From contig JBNLDC010000025.1 in assembly GCA_050304135.1 (NCBI GenBank), forward strand, positions 124,001-188,000: a stretch of 64,000 bases of DNA. Reading direction: 5' to 3'. The stretch is from JAFGNB01 sp050304135. Lineage in GTDB: Bacteria > Fibrobacterota > Chitinivibrionia > Chitinivibrionales > Chitinispirillaceae. Under the pieces are notes generated by a model. The model made no database searches and was not told the origin of the DNA. It was given only the letters and a program-made list of their open reading frames with translations. Of the stretch, positions 1-7,318 are shown one piece after another. Position 1 is the stretch's first letter. Every line of letters begins with the position of its first letter. Both the position numbers and the translations under genes were made by a program.

Positions 1-32
1 GACAGTCAATAGCACGTTTCGGTGAAGTGTAG
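1..32 (+). CDS. rplW: 50S ribosomal protein L23, C-terminal end (partial)
   Basis: The frame open from base 3 ends at a TAG at 30-32 and encodes QSIARFGEV. This resembles the short C-terminus of L23, where an EGQ-type turn is followed by a few residues. L23 normally lies directly upstream of L2 in the S10 cluster, which is the main support. Only nine residues are visible, so the call rests on context. Confidence 0.55.
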   Translation, partial: QSIARFGEV

Positions 33-68
33 TCCGGACGCTGAAAGAAAAGAGAGCGGAGTATTTAT

Positions 69-896
69 ATGCCAGTGAAATCATATCGACCGGTAACCCC
101 GACGCTTCGGTACAAAAGCACAGCAAGTTATCAACAGATAACCAGTGACACACCGTACAAGCCTCTGGTTAAGGCGAAGAAGAAAATTAACGGTAGAAAC
201 AATCGTGGTATTATTACCGTTCGTCATCGTGGTGGCGGCGAAAAACGATTTTATCGCATAATAGATTTCAAACGTGATAAATTCAATGTTCCCGGTATCG
301 TTGAAACTATCGAATACGATCCGAACCGTTCGGCATTCATTGCACTGGTGAAATATGCCGATGGAGAACGCCGTTACATACTTGCGACTGTCAATATGGC
401 GGTAGGTATGACGGTTATATCCGGTGATGAGGTCGAAATCGCCGAAGGCAATTGCATGCCCCTCAAAAATATCCCGATGGGTACAGTAGTCCATAATATA
501 GAGCTGCGGGAGAAAAAAGGTGGACAGGTTGCCAGGAGTGCCGGCGCGTATGCTGAAATCGTTGCGAAAGAAAATGCAATGGTACAACTGAAGTTTCCGT
601 CCAGTGAAGTTCGTAACGTTCGTGAGAACTGCCTGAGCACTATTGGACAGGTCAGCAATCCGGAGCATATGAATGTTACCATCGGTTCCGCGGGACGCAA
701 ACGACACAAAGGGTTTCGTCCGACGGTCCGTGGTGTTGCCATGAACCCGATTGATCATCCGATGGGTGGTGGTGAAGGAAAAACTTCAGGTGGTGGACAT
801 CCGGTTTCACCATGGGGTCAGAAAGCAAAAGGGCTCAAAACCCGTAATCCCAGAAAAACATCCAGCAAATACATTGTTCGCAGAAGAACGAAGTAA
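69..896 (+). CDS. rplB: 50S ribosomal protein L2
   Basis: This 275-residue protein is a full-length L2, a core 23S rRNA-binding protein needed for subunit association and peptidyl-transferase centre structure. It shows the N-terminal RNA-binding part (HRGGGEKRFYRIIDFKR) and the diagnostic C-terminal segments RGVAMNPIDHPMGGGEG and RKTSSKYIVRRR. The conserved histidine of the AMNP-DHPMGGGEG region is present. A purine-rich stretch (aaagagagcggag) ends a few bases before the ATG. It lies between the L23 tail and S19, the normal S10-cluster order. Confidence 0.98.
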   Translation: MPVKSYRPVTPTLRYKSTASYQQITSDTPYKPLVKAKKKINGRNNRGIITVRHRGGGEKRFYRIIDFKRDKFNVPGIVETIEYDPNRSAFIALVKYADGERRYILATVNMAVGMTVISGDEVEIAEGNCMPLKNIPMGTVVHNIELREKKGGQVARSAGAYAEIVAKENAMVQLKFPSSEVRNVRENCLSTIGQVSNPEHMNVTIGSAGRKRHKGFRPTVRGVAMNPIDHPMGGGEGKTSGGGHPVSPWGQKAKGLKTRNPRKTSSKYIVRRRTK

Positions 897-914
897 AAAG
901 GAAAAGGAAAGCGT

Positions 915-1202
915 ATGTCGCGGTCAGTAAAAAAAGGGCCTTTCGTAGACGGGCATCTCGAAAAAAAGGTTGAGGACGCGAATAAGTCCGGACAGAAAAA
1001 AGTGATCAAAACATGGTCACGCCGCTCTATGATACTTCCGGAATTCGTCGGACATACTTTTGCCGTTCATAACGGAAATAAATTCATACCTGTTTATGTT
1101 TCTGAAAATATGGTTGGTCATAAACTCGGTGAATTCGCACCGTCGCGGCAGTTCCGCGGTCACAGCGGTTCAAAATCCGATAAATCAGGTGGAAAGAAAT
1201 AG
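915..1202 (+). CDS. rpsS: 30S ribosomal protein S19
   Basis: This 95-residue protein matches S19, which sits in the 30S head near the A-site finger and forms a complex with S13. Diagnostic segments are MSRSVKKGPFVDGHL at the N-terminus and TWSRRSMILPEFVGHTFAVHNG in the middle, with HKLGEFAPSRQFRGHSG near the end. The basic tail SKSDKSGGKK is slightly extended. A good Shine-Dalgarno (aaggaaaagg) precedes the ATG. It follows rplB by 18 bases and precedes rplV by 14. Confidence 0.98.
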   Translation: MSRSVKKGPFVDGHLEKKVEDANKSGQKKVIKTWSRRSMILPEFVGHTFAVHNGNKFIPVYVSENMVGHKLGEFAPSRQFRGHSGSKSDKSGGKK

Positions 1203-1216
1203 GTCGAGAGGACGCA

Positions 1217-1558
1217 ATGGAATCGGTAGCAAAAATAAAAAATCTTCGCTCAACACCGCGAAAGGCACGTCTGGTGGCAGATGCGGTTCGGGGGAAAATG
1301 GTTGGAGAAGCACTCAATCTGCTTGAACTGAGTATCAATAAAAAAGTAGCTCTGGATATTGCTAAAACAGTAAAGTCTGCGGTAGCCAATATGCAGAGCA
1401 AACACAGTGAGGCAGCAATCGACCTTGATGAACTTCGTATCAAGGAGATCATCGTTGATAAAGGTCCGGTGATGAAACGGTTCAGAGCTCGTGCGAAGGG
1501 TAGTGCTTCCGGTATCATCAAACGTATGTGTCATATTTCAGTTACAGTCGCAAATTAA
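1217..1558 (+). CDS. rplV: 50S ribosomal protein L22
   Basis: This 113-residue L22 lines the nascent-peptide exit tunnel. The N-terminal LRSTPRKARLVADAVRGK is typical, as is the C-terminal hairpin region FRARAKGSASGIIKRMCHIS, whose loop reaches into the tunnel and is a known site of macrolide-resistance mutations. The length is normal. The stop codon overlaps an alternative longer reading of rpsC, but the two genes are best read as separated by 11 bases. Confidence 0.97.
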   Translation: MESVAKIKNLRSTPRKARLVADAVRGKMVGEALNLLELSINKKVALDIAKTVKSAVANMQSKHSEAAIDLDELRIKEIIVDKGPVMKRFRARAKGSASGIIKRMCHISVTVAN

Positions 1559-1569
1559 CAGGAGGAGAT

Positions 1570-2208
1570 GTGGGTCAGAAAACGAATCCGGTCGGTTTAC
1601 GCCTTGGTATTACCCGTTCATGGACTTCGAATTGGTATGCTAAAGAACGTTTTCCCGATTATCTCTATGAAGATATGCTTATCAGGAACTATCTGAAGAA
1701 ACGTTTGGAACACGGTGGTATCTCAACGCTTGAAATTGAGCGTACCGCCAAACGGGTAACCGTTGCTATTCATACATCACGTCCCGGCATAGTGATTGGA
1801 AAAAAGGGTGAAGAGGTAGAACGGCTCAAAGGTGAGCTGCAGCATCTTACTCAGAAAGAGATCCAGATCAATATCCGGGAAGTCAAAAAACCCGAAATGG
1901 ATTCTCAGCTGGTCGCCGATAATATTGCACGACAGGTAGAAAAAAGAGTATCGTATAAAAAAGCAATTAAAAAAGCGATATCAACGGCAATGCGCATGGG
2001 TGCTGACGGAATAAAAATCCAGATTGCGGGGCGTTTGAACGGTGCGGAAATTGCCCGTACGGAAACGTTCAAAGAGGGACGTATTCCGTTGCACACGCTT
2101 CGTGCTGCTATTGATTATGCAACCACTACAGCACATACAACATATGGGTGTATCGGCATTAAAGTGTGGATTTGCAAAGGTGAAGTCATAAAACGCGCTG
2201 AAAAATAA
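1570..2208 (+). CDS. rpsC: 30S ribosomal protein S3
   Basis: This is a 212-residue S3 with a GTG start at 1570, placed by the strong Shine-Dalgarno ggaggag at 1561-1567 and the canonical N-terminus (M)GQKTNPVGLRLGI. The open frame continues 14 codons upstream into rplV, but that extension has no family counterpart. The KH domain signature SRPGIVIGKKGEEV lies around residue 70, and the C-terminal domain shows GADGIKIQIAGRLNGAEIAR. S3 lines the mRNA entry channel with S4 and S5. Confidence 0.97.
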   Translation: MGQKTNPVGLRLGITRSWTSNWYAKERFPDYLYEDMLIRNYLKKRLEHGGISTLEIERTAKRVTVAIHTSRPGIVIGKKGEEVERLKGELQHLTQKEIQINIREVKKPEMDSQLVADNIARQVEKRVSYKKAIKKAISTAMRMGADGIKIQIAGRLNGAEIARTETFKEGRIPLHTLRAAIDYATTTAHTTYGCIGIKVWICKGEVIKRAEK

Positions 2209-2254
2209 GCGCAACGCTTACGGTAAAGCGAAAGGATAACTGGAGGATCGGATA

Positions 2255-2665
2255 ATGCTCGCACCGAAGAAAGTTAAATTTAGAAAAACTCAGCGTGGCC
2301 GTATGGGCGGTTTGGCAACGCGATGCAATAAGATCTCTTTCGGCGAATACGCATTACAGTCAATGCAGCCCGGCTGGATCGACAACCGGCAGATTGAAGC
2401 TGCTCGTATTGCAATGACCCGCTTTGTAAAGAGAGGCGGTAAAGTCTGGATCCGGATCTTTCCCGATAAACCGTATACCAAACACCCGGCGGAATCCCGC
2501 ATGGGAAAAGGTAAAGGTGCCCCTGAAGGTTGGGTTGCCGTGGTTCGTCCGGGAACAATCATGTTCGAAATGGCCGGAGTAAAGAGTGATATCGCAAAAG
2601 AAGCAATGCGTCTTGCTGCACAGAAGCTTCCCATTCAGGCACGTTTCATTGAAATCGAGAGGTAA
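2255..2665 (+). CDS. rplP: 50S ribosomal protein L16
   Basis: This 136-residue L16 organises the A-site tRNA region of 23S rRNA. The N-terminus MLAPKKVKFRKTQRGRM and the segments FGEYALQSMQPGWI, RIFPDKPYTKHPAESRMGKG and GAPEGWVAVVRPG are diagnostic. TRFVKRGGKVWIR precedes the catalytic-site-facing loop. The length is as expected. An SD-like actggagg precedes the ATG by about 10 bases. Confidence 0.97.
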   Translation: MLAPKKVKFRKTQRGRMGGLATRCNKISFGEYALQSMQPGWIDNRQIEAARIAMTRFVKRGGKVWIRIFPDKPYTKHPAESRMGKGKGAPEGWVAVVRPGTIMFEMAGVKSDIAKEAMRLAAQKLPIQARFIEIER

Positions 2666-2677
2666 GGAAGAAGCTGT

Positions 2678-2881
2678 ATGAAAGTGAAAGAAATACGAGA
2701 TTTGTCTGCGGAAGAAATCGCAAAAAAAGTTGATTCGTGGGAAGAGGAACTGTTCAACCTCCGGTTTCAGGCACGCATGGGACAACTTTCGAATCCTCTG
2801 CAGCTCAGAATGGTTCGACGGGACATAGCCCGAGCAAAAACGGTATTGCAGCAGATCACATCTGCTCAGGAAACCATATAA
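2678..2881 (+). CDS. rpmC: 50S ribosomal protein L29
   Basis: This 67-residue, mostly helical protein matches L29, which sits near the tunnel exit beside L23 and helps form the docking platform for SRP and trigger factor. It begins MKVKEIRDLSAEEIAKKV and carries the family segment LFNLRFQARMGQLSNPLQL followed by VRRDIARAKTVL. Its position between L16 and S17 is canonical. Confidence 0.96.
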   Translation: MKVKEIRDLSAEEIAKKVDSWEEELFNLRFQARMGQLSNPLQLRMVRRDIARAKTVLQQITSAQETI

Positions 2882-2943
2882 ATAAAACGAGGACAACTTC
2901 AACGTTGGAACAATCAGGAATATCTTGATTCGGAGTAAAAGGA

Positions 2944-3201
2944 ATGGCTGAAAGAAATTACAGGAAAGAAAAAACAGGAGTCGTTGTCAGCGACAAAATG
3001 GACAAAAGCATTGTTGTGAACGTAGAACGTAGCATCATGCATCCGGTATACGGAAAAATTGTCCGCAGAAACACCAGGTATGTCGCTCATGATGAGAAAA
3101 ATGAGAGTAAGAACGGTGATAAGGTAAAAATCGTCGAGACACGGCCGCTTTCCAAAACAAAAAACTGGCGTTTGGAGTCTATTGTCGTAAAGGCAAAATA
3201 G
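2944..3201 (+). CDS. rpsQ: 30S ribosomal protein S17
   Basis: This 85-residue OB-fold protein matches S17, a primary 16S rRNA binder. The segments RKEKTGVVVSDKMDKSIVV, MHPVYGKIVRRNTRYVAHDE and GDKVKIVETRPLSKTKNWRL cover almost the full family pattern. The gene is separated from rpmC by 62 bases, a longer gap than its neighbours, without an obvious terminator. Confidence 0.97.
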   Translation: MAERNYRKEKTGVVVSDKMDKSIVVNVERSIMHPVYGKIVRRNTRYVAHDEKNESKNGDKVKIVETRPLSKTKNWRLESIVVKAK

Positions 3202-3249
3202 AATCATCGTACTGGAATTCCGGATTTTTAAGAACAAGTTGAGGAAAAA

Positions 3250-3618
3250 ATGATACAGGTTCAGACAGAGTTGATTGTTGCTGACAACAGCGGTGCAAAA
3301 CGGGTTGAATGCATCAAAGTACTCGGTGGTTCAAAAAGGAGATATGCCCGCGTTGGTGATATTATCATAGTCGCCGTAAAGGATTCGATTCCGAACGCAG
3401 CGGTAAAAAAAGGTACTGTTGCAAAGGCGGTAATCGTCAGGACGAGCAAAGAGTATGGCCGGAAAGACGGAACATATATACGTTTCAGTGACAATGCCGC
3501 GGTTATCATAAATGATACCGGAGAACCGAAAGGGTCACGTATCTTCGGTCCGGTGGCCCGTGAGCTGCGTGAGAAAAAATTCATGAGAATCGTATCACTG
3601 GCACCTGAAGTATTATAA
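3250..3618 (+). CDS. rplN: 50S ribosomal protein L14
   Basis: This 122-residue L14 begins MIQVQTELIVADNSGAKRV and contains RYARVGDIIIVAVKDSIPN, VRTSKEYGRKDGTYIRFSDN and GTRIFG-type GSRIFGPVARELREK. It forms intersubunit bridge B8 and is the usual first gene of the spc cluster. Its length is exactly the family norm, and a GAGGAAAA Shine-Dalgarno precedes the ATG. Confidence 0.98.
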   Translation: MIQVQTELIVADNSGAKRVECIKVLGGSKRRYARVGDIIIVAVKDSIPNAAVKKGTVAKAVIVRTSKEYGRKDGTYIRFSDNAAVIINDTGEPKGSRIFGPVARELREKKFMRIVSLAPEVL

Positions 3619-3637
3619 CGATTATTGAGGAGATATT

Positions 3638-3955
3638 ATGGCGCTGGGTTTGCGAAAAGGTGACGTCGTGCAGGTGATGACCGGCGAATACAAGGGCAAA
3701 AGCGGGAAAATCCTGAAAGTCCTGAAAGAGAATGAACGACTCATTGTTGAAGGTATCAACATGGTCAAACGGCACACGAAGCCTAACCAGAAAAATCAGA
3801 ATGGCGGCATTATTGAAAAAGAAGCAGCTATTCATAAATCGAATGTCATGCTTCTTTGTCCGAAGAGTGGAAAGCCAACCCGTGTTGGTGTACAGAGACT
3901 CGAAAACGGTAAAAGAGTAAGATTCTCAAAAAAGGCTAAGGAGTCGATAGAGTGA
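3638..3955 (+). CDS. rplX: 50S ribosomal protein L24
   Basis: This 105-residue L24 initiates 50S assembly and sits near the tunnel exit. The N-terminal KOW motif is seen as LRKGDVVQVMTGEYKGKSGK, followed by EGINMVKRHTKPN and ESAIH-like EKEAAIHKSNVML. The TGA stop overlaps the GTG start of rplE by four bases (GTGA), which implies translational coupling with L5. Confidence 0.97.
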   Translation: MALGLRKGDVVQVMTGEYKGKSGKILKVLKENERLIVEGINMVKRHTKPNQKNQNGGIIEKEAAIHKSNVMLLCPKSGKPTRVGVQRLENGKRVRFSKKAKESIE

Positions 3956-4512
3956 GTACAGGAACTAAATACGTACCAAGAATGCTGGAAAAGTACAACG
4001 GTAAGGCTGTTCCGGCACTGACCACGCGATTCGGGTACAAAAACAAAATGCAGGTTCCACGACTTGAAAAAATTGTGATCAATATGGGTGTCGGAGATGC
4101 TGTCTCAGATGCAAAATTGATTGACGAGGCAGTCATGTGTCTGCGTGAAATTTCCGGACAGAAACCGGTGGTAACCAAAGCGAAAAAAGCGATTTCCAAT
4201 TTCAAACTTCGCGAAAACATGCCGATAGGATGTAAAGTTACACTCCGAAGTGAACGGATGTATGAATTCTTTGATCGTTTGGTAAGCATCACCATGCCTC
4301 GTATCAGAGATTTCAAGGGTATCTCGCGGAAAGCATTCGATGGATTCGGTAATTACACACTCGGTATCAAGGAACAGATCGTTTTCATGGAAATCGATCG
4401 TGACAAGGTGTCGAAAATTACGGGCATGGATATCTGTATCTGTACTACTGCCGATAATAACAAGGAAGCGCTTGCGCTTCTGGAAGAACTGGGAATGCCG
4501 TTCCGTAAATAA
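3952..4512 (+). CDS. rplE: 50S ribosomal protein L5
   Basis: This 186-residue L5 binds 5S rRNA and contacts P-site tRNA. It reads from a GTG at 3952 that overlaps the rplX stop. Diagnostic segments are PRLEKIVINMGVGDAV, FKLRENMPIGCKVTLR, LPRIRDF-type MPRIRDFKGISRKAFDG and NYTLGIKEQIVF. The residues before YVPRMLEKYN are a short family-typical leader. Coupling to rplX probably sets its translation rate. Confidence 0.97.
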   Translation: MSTGTKYVPRMLEKYNGKAVPALTTRFGYKNKMQVPRLEKIVINMGVGDAVSDAKLIDEAVMCLREISGQKPVVTKAKKAISNFKLRENMPIGCKVTLRSERMYEFFDRLVSITMPRIRDFKGISRKAFDGFGNYTLGIKEQIVFMEIDRDKVSKITGMDICICTTADNNKEALALLEELGMPFRK

Positions 4513-4532
4513 GGATATAAGGGAGCAACTCG

Positions 4533-4718
4533 ATGGCGCGAAAATCATTAATTGAAAAATGCAGAAAAAAACCGACATTTTCTTCACGCAAATATTCACG
4601 TTGCAGACGGTGCGGAAGACCCCGCGCGTTTATTCGTGATTTCGGAATTTGCAGAATCTGTTTTAGACAAATGGCACTGGCGGGAGAAATCCCCGGTGTC
4701 GTGAAATCAAGCTGGTAA
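4533..4718 (+). CDS. rpsN: 30S ribosomal protein S14, zinc-binding (type Z)
   Basis: This 61-residue S14 is the short form with a zinc ribbon: CRRC followed 12 residues later by CRIC (C-x2-C...C-x2-C). The N-terminus MARKSLIEKCRKKPTFSSRKYSRC is typical of the C+ paralogue, and RAFIRDFGICRICFR is the core motif. S14 is needed for late 30S head assembly. The zinc form suggests dependence on zinc supply unless a zinc-free paralogue exists elsewhere. Confidence 0.97.
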   Translation: MARKSLIEKCRKKPTFSSRKYSRCRRCGRPRAFIRDFGICRICFRQMALAGEIPGVVKSSW

Positions 4719-4743
4719 TCAAGAGCAAGAAAGGGTTAATGCG

Positions 4744-5139
4744 ATGTTAACTGATCAGATCGCAGATATGTTCAACCGGATTCGTAATGCGATTCAGGCC
4801 AAGAAGAGAACGGTTGATGTACCGGCTTCGGGCTTGAAAAAAGAGATAACCCGGATACTGTTTGAAAATCATTTTATCAGCAAGTACGCGTTTGTCTCCG
4901 ATAAAGGCAGAAACGTCATCAAAATACTGTTGAAGTATAACGATGAGCAGCAGAATGCAATTCAGGGAATCAAACGAGTGAGCACTCCCGGACGCAAAAA
5001 ATACGTTGGTGTTCAGGATGTTCCGAGGGTACTTAACGGAATGGGAATTTCCATTATTTCGACTTCAAAGGGTGTCATGACCGACATTGAATGCCGGAAA
5101 CTAAATGTCGGAGGCGAAGTAATCGGTCATATTTGGTAG
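4744..5139 (+). CDS. rpsH: 30S ribosomal protein S8
   Basis: This 131-residue S8 is a primary binder of the central 16S domain and, in E. coli, the translational repressor of the spc operon. The N-terminus MLTDQIADMFNRIRNAIQAKK and the C-terminal GISIISTSKGVMT are diagnostic. VSTPGRKKYVG precedes the C-terminal domain. Whether S8 autoregulates here cannot be judged, because no obvious mimic of its rRNA site was identified. Confidence 0.97.
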   Translation: MLTDQIADMFNRIRNAIQAKKRTVDVPASGLKKEITRILFENHFISKYAFVSDKGRNVIKILLKYNDEQQNAIQGIKRVSTPGRKKYVGVQDVPRVLNGMGISIISTSKGVMTDIECRKLNVGGEVIGHIW

Positions 5140-5191
5140 ACCGTTATTCGGCAGATATCAAAGAATACGCGCTGTATAAAAGGAGTAAATA

Positions 5192-5731
5192 TTGTCTCGC
5201 ATAGGTAAATTGCCAGTAAAAATACCGAGTGGTGTACAGGTTGCTGTAAAAGGGCAGCATGTTGAAATAAAAGGCACCAAGGGCGTACTCACCAGAGAAG
5301 TAAGTGACGGGCTCAGTATCGAAGTATCCGGAGAAGAAATTACTCTTGCACCGAATGTTGAAAACGATTCGATCAAAGCACTTTGGGGGCTTAATCGTGT
5401 GTTGCTGCAGAATATGGTGGTGGGAGTTTCCAACGGGTATAAACGAGACCTTGAAATCGTCGGTGTCGGATACAAAGCCGAAATGAAAGGTCGTGATGTC
5501 AACCTTATCGTAGGACATAGCTCTCCCGTGCTTTATCATCCACGTGAAGGTATTACTATTACGGTCGAAGGTCAGGTGAAAATATCGGTTGAGGGTATTG
5601 ATAAGGAAAAGGTCGGGCAGACTGCCGCTGAAATCAGACGTGTACGTCCACCGGAACCGTATAAGGGAAAAGGTATAAGATATGCAGGTGAGGCCATACG
5701 TCGTAAGGCTGGAAAAACTGCAGGTAAATAG
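5192..5731 (+). CDS. rplF: 50S ribosomal protein L6
   Basis: This 179-residue L6 lies near the GTPase-associated centre. It starts with a TTG at 5192 behind aggag at 5181-5185, and SRIGKLPVKIPSGVQV follows at once, so no later ATG fits. The repeated two-domain fold is indicated by EIVGVGYKAEMKGRDV, and the C-terminal KVGQTAAEIRRVRPPEPYKG is the family signature with GKGIRYAGE. Confidence 0.97.
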   Translation: MSRIGKLPVKIPSGVQVAVKGQHVEIKGTKGVLTREVSDGLSIEVSGEEITLAPNVENDSIKALWGLNRVLLQNMVVGVSNGYKRDLEIVGVGYKAEMKGRDVNLIVGHSSPVLYHPREGITITVEGQVKISVEGIDKEKVGQTAAEIRRVRPPEPYKGKGIRYAGEAIRRKAGKTAGK

Positions 5732-5753
5732 TTGCATTTAAGTGGAGCTGAAA

Positions 5754-6128
5754 ATGGATAAGGCAAAAAAAAGATTATTGGAACGTAAAAGCCGTGCTTT
5801 CAGGGTCCGGAAAAATATTCAGGGTACCCCGGCAAGGCCAAGGTTGTGCGTTCGTCGTACCTTGAACCATATTTACGCCCAGATCGTTGATGATATTTCG
5901 GGAAAAACTATTGTTCAGGTTGGTAGCCGCGGTAAGGAATTCGCTGCAAAAATTGCCGGAAAAGAGACAACTAAAATGGATGTTTCTAAATTGATCGGCG
6001 AAATTCTCGCTGAACAGGCAATGGAAAAAGGTGTTTCATCGGTTGTTTTCGATCGCAAAGGATATCTGTTTCACGGACGGGTGAAAGCATTGGCTGAAGC
6101 TGCTCGTGAAAAAGGTTTGGTCTTCTGA
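5754..6128 (+). CDS. rplR: 50S ribosomal protein L18
   Basis: This 124-residue L18 binds 5S rRNA with L5. I chose the ATG at 5754 behind the GGAG at 5744-5747; a GTG four codons earlier would place the SD inside the gene. RKSRAFRVRKNIQGTPARPRL and the C-terminal VVFDRKGYLFHGRVKALAE are family signatures. The gene starts 22 bases after rplF. Confidence 0.96.
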   Translation: MDKAKKRLLERKSRAFRVRKNIQGTPARPRLCVRRTLNHIYAQIVDDISGKTIVQVGSRGKEFAAKIAGKETTKMDVSKLIGEILAEQAMEKGVSSVVFDRKGYLFHGRVKALAEAAREKGLVF

Positions 6129-6148
6129 TCGTTAGAAGGGAATATAGG

Positions 6149-6652
6149 TTGAATAAGGAAGAAACAAATGCAAGTGGTGAAAACCAGCTGATCGACAGAC
6201 TTGTCACGGTCAGAAGGGTTGCCAAGGTTGTGAAGGGCGGACGACGTTTCGGATTCAGTGCTCTTGTAACCGTCGGAGATGGAAACGGTAGAGTTGGTAT
6301 CGGTATGGGAAAGGCCAACGACGTTTCAGAAGCGATTCGCAAGGCAGTTGAAAATGCCAAAAAGAATACCGTGGTGGTCAATATCGTCAATGGAACAATA
6401 CCTCATGAGATTCTGGGACATTTTGGAGCGGGAAATATTGTACTGAAACCTGCAGCTCCCGGTACCGGTGTTATTGCCGGTGGTCCTGCCAGGGCAGTAC
6501 TCGAGCTGGCAGGGGTTAAAAACATACTCACCAAATGCATCGGTACAACTAATGCGCATAATGTCGTAAAAGCGACAATCAATGGGTTGACACGACTGAA
6601 GACTCGTGCACAGATACGGAAGATCAGGCAGATTCCTGAAAAGAGCATGTAG
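6149..6652 (+). CDS. rpsE: 30S ribosomal protein S5
   Basis: This 167-residue S5 affects decoding fidelity and mRNA unwinding with S3 and S4. It reads from a TTG at 6149. The segments RVAKVVKGGRRFGFSALVTV and GRVGIGMGKANDVSEAIRKA form the S5 N-terminal signature, and VLELAGVKNILTKCIGT is in the C-terminal domain. The first 13 residues are rich in Asn and Glu and poorly conserved, so the exact start is less sure than the rest. Confidence 0.96.
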   Translation: MNKEETNASGENQLIDRLVTVRRVAKVVKGGRRFGFSALVTVGDGNGRVGIGMGKANDVSEAIRKAVENAKKNTVVVNIVNGTIPHEILGHFGAGNIVLKPAAPGTGVIAGGPARAVLELAGVKNILTKCIGTTNAHNVVKATINGLTRLKTRAQIRKIRQIPEKSM

Positions 6653-6668
6653 GTACAGGAGACGAATA

Positions 6669-6860
6669 ATGGCAAAGAAATTAAAAATAACTCAGGTCCG
6701 TAGCGCGATTGGTCGGCTTGAAAATCAGAAGAAAACGATCAAGGCACTTGGTATAAAAAAAATGCACCGATCTGTCGTTCATGATGATGTTCCGACAATT
6801 CGCGGAATGGTCACTACGGTACGACATCTGGTCACTGTTGAAGAAGTTGATGGAGAATAA
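6669..6860 (+). CDS. rpmD: 50S ribosomal protein L30
   Basis: This 63-residue L30 starts at the ATG at 6669 (MAKKLKITQVRSAIGR) behind acaggaga. A longer frame upstream overlaps rpsE and has no family match. The segments KTIKALGIKKMHRSV and RGMVTTVRHLVTVEEV are diagnostic. It is separated from rplO by two bases only, consistent with co-translation. Confidence 0.96.
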   Translation: MAKKLKITQVRSAIGRLENQKKTIKALGIKKMHRSVVHDDVPTIRGMVTTVRHLVTVEEVDGE

Positions 6861-6862
6861 GC

Positions 6863-7318
6863 ATGCTGAAACTGAATGATCTCAAACCGGCTGCCGGATC
6901 GCGGAAAACGAAAAAAAGAATCGGACGCGGAACCGGTAGTGGCACCGGCAGTACCGCCGGTAAAGGTAATAACGGGCACAACGCGAGAACCGGAACTTCA
7001 AACAAGTACTATTTTGAAGGTGGACAGACACCGCTAACACGGCGTATACCCAAAAGAGGGTTTACTAATATTTTCAGAAAGGAATACCAGATTGTAAACA
7101 TCTGTGATCTGGAGAAACTGGAAATAGCTGATCAGGAAATCGGAATTGAATTTCTTCACCGGAACGGTCTTGTTCATGAGATTGACCGGCCGGTGAAAAT
7201 TCTTGGAAATGGTGAACTGACAAAGAAAATCGCTATTAAAGTACATGCATACTCAAAAACAGCCCGGGAAAAGATTGAAAAAGCAAAAGGGAAAGCTGAG
7301 GTAATTGGTTGTGCTTGA
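6863..7318 (+). CDS. rplO: 50S ribosomal protein L15
   Basis: This 151-residue L15 begins MLKLNDLKPAAGSRKTKKRI and contains the glycine-rich GRGTGSGTGSTAGKGNNGHNAR followed by FEGGQTPLTRRIPKRGF, both hallmark segments. L15 bridges several 23S domains late in assembly. Its last codons overlap the start of secY by eight bases, so the two genes are probably translationally coupled. Confidence 0.97.
   Translation: MLKLNDLKPAAGSRKTKKRIGRGTGSGTGSTAGKGNNGHNARTGTSNKYYFEGGQTPLTRRIPKRGFTNIFRKEYQIVNICDLEKLEIADQEIGIEFLHRNGLVHEIDRPVKILGNGELTKKIAIKVHAYSKTAREKIEKAKGKAEVIGCA

Noticed and set aside
1528..1569. An N-terminal extension of rpsC
   Set aside because: It overlaps rplV and lacks family support, while a strong SD precedes the GTG at 1570.
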